A stretch of DNA of 64,000 nucleotides from contig NZ_AKJM01000108.1 of the NCBI RefSeq assembly GCF_000282335.1, positions 1-64,000 of the forward strand, in the 5' to 3' direction. This document shows positions 61,332 through 64,000 of this stretch, piece by piece. A program made the translations under genes and the position numbers. This DNA comes from Pseudomonas sp. GM48 (GTDB taxonomy: Bacteria; Pseudomonadota; Gammaproteobacteria; Pseudomonadales; Pseudomonadaceae). Position 1 is the first letter of the stretch, and each line of letters opens with the position of its first letter. Below the pieces are notes generated by a model that had not been told where the DNA came from, searched no databases, and saw only the letters and a list, made by a program, of their open reading frames with translations.

Positions 61332-62999
61332 CTAATGGAGCGCGACCACCAACAGCACCAGATTGAGCAGCAACGATACCAGTGCCAATGTCCGCCAGAC
61401 TTTCAGCGGCTCGCGCTCCAGCAACGGCTTGGGGCGCACGCTCAAACTACGGCGTTCGCCCTGCTCGATCAGCAGCAGCCATTCTTCCGCCGTTTCGAAG
61501 CGCTGGTCAGGGGCCGTCGCCACGGCGCGCTCCAGGTTATGGGCGATCCAGTCCGGCAGGTCGGGCCGGTAGCGGCTGGCATTGACAGGGAGGCCAAACC
61601 TCGGGCGCTGGAACGCTTCGATTTCGCCATAGGGATAGTGCCCGGTGAGCAGGAAGTACAAGGTCACACCGACGGCATACAAGTCCTGCTGTGGCGTCGG
61701 CATGTCGCCGCGAAAGGCTTCGGGCGCGATGTAACTGGGCGTACCCGGCAGAGCCCAGGGCAGATCTTGCGAGAGGCCGGGGCAGTAGGCGAGGCCGAAA
61801 TCCAGCAGGCGTAACTCACCGTCGTCCCCCAGCAACAGGTTCTCCGGTTTGATATCGCGATGCAGAATCTGCCGTCGATGCAACAGGCCGACCGCTCGCA
61901 GCAAACGTTCGGCGATGTCTTGCCATTGGGCCAGTGGCAATGGTCCGCTTTGCTCATGTCGCTGAGCCAGGGTGGAGCCCGGATATTCACGCATCACATA
62001 GTACAAATGCTGACGCTGACTGGCGGCATGGACTTCAGGAAAATGGCGACCGGCCACCCGTTTGAGAAACCACTCTTCCGACAGTAACGCTTGCCCGGTC
62101 TGATGATCGTCGTGCAGGCGCCCCGGCAGGGTTTTCAGCAGCCAGGGTTGCTGCTGGCTGTCGCGAACGCGATAAAGCAGCGATTGCTGACTCTGCGCGA
62201 CGATCCCTTCAACCTGCCAGCCCTCGAAAGACTGGCCCGGCTTCAGGGCTGGCGGCAGTGGCCATTGTTGCAAGTGAATCAACGCATCGCCAAGGCTCGC
62301 TTCACCGAGAGCGTCGACCCGCACCAGCAAGGCGCTGGCGTTGTCCTGGCTGCCGGCCAGATGCGCGGCATTGACCAGGGTGTGCGCGGCGCTGTGCAGG
62401 TCCGGTTGATCGCGCAGGATCGCGGCAATGGCGGTATCGCCCAGGACGGCCCAGATGCCGTCGCTGAGCAGAACGAAACTTTCATTGAGACGCAACTCAC
62501 CGTCGAGAAAATCCAGCACCAGGTGTTGATCGAGGCCCAGCGCCCGTTTCAGCACATGCTGCATGCCCGGCTGGTCCCAGACGTGATCCTCGCTGATTCG
62601 CTGCAATTGATCGGCGTGCCAGCGATACACCCGGCAATCGCCGACGTGCGCCAGGGTAAAACGCCGGCCGCGCAGGACCAGCGCACTGATGGTGGTCAGC
62701 AGCGGTTGTCCGCCCCCATTGGCCTGCAACCAGCGGTTTTGCGCCAGCAACAGACGATCAAGTGCCTGTGCGACGCCCCAGGTTTCCGGCGTGGCGTAGT
62801 AATCCAGCGCCAGGGCCTGCAGCGTCGAACGGGCAGCCAGACCGCCATCGACACACTGGCTGACACCGTCGGCGATGGCGAACAGATAACCTTTGCTCGC
62901 GGCCAGCGCCGGGGCCGGCGTGACCAGGCGCAGGGCATCCTGATTTTCCTCGCGAGGACCAATGGCGCTGGCTTCGGCGAAACTCAGTTGCAGGCTCAT
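61332..62999 (-). CDS. PP2C phosphatase / Ser-Thr kinase fusion protein
   Basis: 555 residues. The N-terminal about 235 residues are a PP2C-type phosphatase: REENQDALRLV, FAIADGVSQCVDGGLAARST, LAHVGDCRVYRWHADQLQ, VLLSDGIWAVLGD, GSQDNASALLV; the metal-binding Asp residues are present. Residues about 260-520 are a Hanks-type kinase with ILHRDIKPENLLLGDDGELR, LLDFGLAYCPG and GTPSYIAPEAFRGD; the glycine-rich loop is poorly kept (EGIVAQSQQSLLYRV) but the Lys after WLLK is present. One C-terminal membrane helix (last 20 residues) anchors it. It lies between the nitrate transporter and nirB on the same strand, suggesting that it tunes nitrate uptake or assimilation. Confidence 0.93.
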   Translation of the reverse strand: MSLQLSFAEASAIGPREENQDALRLVTPAPALAASKGYLFAIADGVSQCVDGGLAARSTLQALALDYYATPETWGVAQALDRLLLAQNRWLQANGGGQPLLTTISALVLRGRRFTLAHVGDCRVYRWHADQLQRISEDHVWDQPGMQHVLKRALGLDQHLVLDFLDGELRLNESFVLLSDGIWAVLGDTAIAAILRDQPDLHSAAHTLVNAAHLAGSQDNASALLVRVDALGEASLGDALIHLQQWPLPPALKPGQSFEGWQVEGIVAQSQQSLLYRVRDSQQQPWLLKTLPGRLHDDHQTGQALLSEEWFLKRVAGRHFPEVHAASQRQHLYYVMREYPGSTLAQRHEQSGPLPLAQWQDIAERLLRAVGLLHRRQILHRDIKPENLLLGDDGELRLLDFGLAYCPGLSQDLPWALPGTPSYIAPEAFRGDMPTPQQDLYAVGVTLYFLLTGHYPYGEIEAFQRPRFGLPVNASRYRPDLPDWIAHNLERAVATAPDQRFETAEEWLLLIEQGERRSLSVRPKPLLEREPLKVWRTLALVSLLLNLVLLVVALH

Positions 63000-63006
63000 C
63001 GAGACG

Positions 63007-64000
63007 TCAGACCCGCGCAGCCGTCACGGCGGCCGAACCCCAGGTGGTTCTCCAGCGCCGTTTTACACCGTGCAGGCCGAACCACGCCAGTATGCCGAGG
63101 CTGGCGAACAACCACAGCGCCAGTTGATAACTGCCAGTGCTTTGCTTGATCGCGCCCATGCCAGCCGCGAGGGCAAAACCACCGATGCCGCCAGCCATGC
63201 CGATCAGGCCGGTCATCACGCCGATTTCCCGACGAAAACGCTGCGGCACCAACTGGAACACCGCGCCATTGCCTGCACCCAGACCGAGCATGGTGCAGAC
63301 GAAAAGCGCCAGTGCGGCGTAGGAGCTTGGCAGGTTGAAACCGACCGCGGCAATGCAGATCGCCGCAACGGTGTACATCGCCAGCAGGGTTCGAATGCCG
63401 CCGAACCGGTCAGCCAGCGCGCCGCCCAAGGGTCGCATCAGGCTGCCACCGAACACGCAGGCAGCCGTGTAGTAGCCGGCAGTCACCGGGCTCAAGCCGT
63501 ACTGGTCGTTGAAGTAGCCGGGCAGGGCGCTGGCCAGGCCGATGAAGCCGCCGAATGTCACGCTGTAGAAAAACATGAACCACCAGCTGTCACGATCGCC
63601 CAGGGCCTTGAAGTAGTCGGCCATGGATTTGGCTTTTGGTCGCTCGGGGGCGTTTTTCGCCAGCCAGGCAAAGACGACCAGGGTCAGGATCAACGGGATC
63701 AGGGCGAAACCGAACACGTTGCTCCAGCCAAATGCCGCCGCCAGCACCGGGGCGATCAATGCGGCGAACACCGTGCCCGAGTTGCCGGCGCCGGCGATGC
63801 CCATGGCCTTGCCTTGATGTTGCGGCGGATACCACTGCGAGGCCAGGGGCAGGGCAACGGCGAAAGAAGCGCCGGCCATGCCGAGGAACAGTCCCAGCAG
63901 CAACGCTTGCTCGTAGCTGTGGATACCGAGTTTCCAGGCGCCGAACAGGGCGCAGATCACGATGACCTGGCCGATCAGACCGGCGGTTTTGGGCGACAGG
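63007..64000 (-). CDS. NarK/NasA-type MFS nitrate transporter (5' end outside window)
   Basis: The frame is open to the window edge; 331 C-terminal codons are seen. Segments of the nitrate/nitrite porter family are clear: GMAGASFAVALPLASQWYPP with QHQGKAMGIAGAGNSGTVFA (the nitrate signature AGxGNSG), and SVTFGGFIGLASALPGYFND with later GMAGGIGGFALAAGMGAIKQ. The protein brings nitrate into the cytoplasm. It is seven bases upstream of the kinase-phosphatase gene, so the two are probably co-transcribed. Confidence 0.92.
   Translation of the reverse strand, partial: LSPKTAGLIGQVIVICALFGAWKLGIHSYEQALLLGLFLGMAGASFAVALPLASQWYPPQHQGKAMGIAGAGNSGTVFAALIAPVLAAAFGWSNVFGFALIPLILTLVVFAWLAKNAPERPKAKSMADYFKALGDRDSWWFMFFYSVTFGGFIGLASALPGYFNDQYGLSPVTAGYYTAACVFGGSLMRPLGGALADRFGGIRTLLAMYTVAAICIAAVGFNLPSSYAALALFVCTMLGLGAGNGAVFQLVPQRFRREIGVMTGLIGMAGGIGGFALAAGMGAIKQSTGSYQLALWLFASLGILAWFGLHGVKRRWRTTWGSAAVTAARV

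Overview
This window reads as a chromosomal segment of a Pseudomonas of the P. fluorescens lineage. The evidence is the crfX-cmpX-sigX-oprF block, a prpR-prpB-prpC-acnD-prpF-prpD methylcitrate cluster, the ppsR/ppsA divergent pair, and many REP inverted repeats of the GGGAGCGGGCTTGCTCGC and TAGGAGCGAGCTTGCTCGC types, all typical of that genus. All identifications come from reading protein sequence and motifs; no database search was possible.

Layout. 2-6475 is the 3' part of a very large YD-repeat (RHS) polymorphic toxin with a LysM module and a C-terminal domain resembling TNT NAD+ glycohydrolases, followed by a small zinc-ribbon-like gene that may be its immunity gene. 6830-7190 is a decayed XRE regulator. 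7495-26207 is one dense, co-directional run of 24 genes for a flagellar-type export apparatus, rod, P/L rings and hook, ending in its own FliA-like sigma factor. A broken LysR gene follows (26733-27145). Then come a hydantoin-racemase-like gene and an NCS1 transporter (27293-29619), cysH, thrH, pabB, and a ligase/membrane protein/retropepsin-like trio (33423-36486). The propionate (2-methylcitrate) operon with its GntR regulator spans 36784-45367, followed by ppsR/ppsA, an alpha/beta hydrolase, rraA, zntB, crfX-cmpX-sigX-oprF, and finally the nitrate/nitrite assimilation locus on the minus strand (cobA, nitrate reductase, nirD, nirB, a PP2C-kinase fusion, and a partial nitrate transporter).

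The most unusual locus is the flagellar-type cluster. It encodes the export gate (FlhA, FlhB, FliO, FliP, FliQ, FliR), ATPase complex (FliH, FliI, FliJ), MS ring, rod, both outer rings, hook and hook cap. It has no flagellin, filament cap, hook-filament junction proteins, stators, FlgJ or chemotaxis genes. Its FliG is only about 150 residues and lacks the torque-generating C-terminal domain, and its FliM is replaced by a 245-residue SctQ-like protein. fliQ opens the operon and fliP closes it, so the usual fliOPQR order is circularly permuted. I read this as a possibly non-rotary, filament-less hook-basal-body secretion machine; missing parts could be encoded elsewhere in the genome.

A second notable element is the leader of nirB-nirD-nitrate reductase. 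It shows two adjacent hairpins with hexaloops of the A-N-N-G-N-N type, followed by a strong intrinsic terminator: the architecture of an ANTAR (NasT-type) antitermination leader. The flagellar cluster lies between two decayed regulator genes, which fits an acquired and reshaped accessory region.
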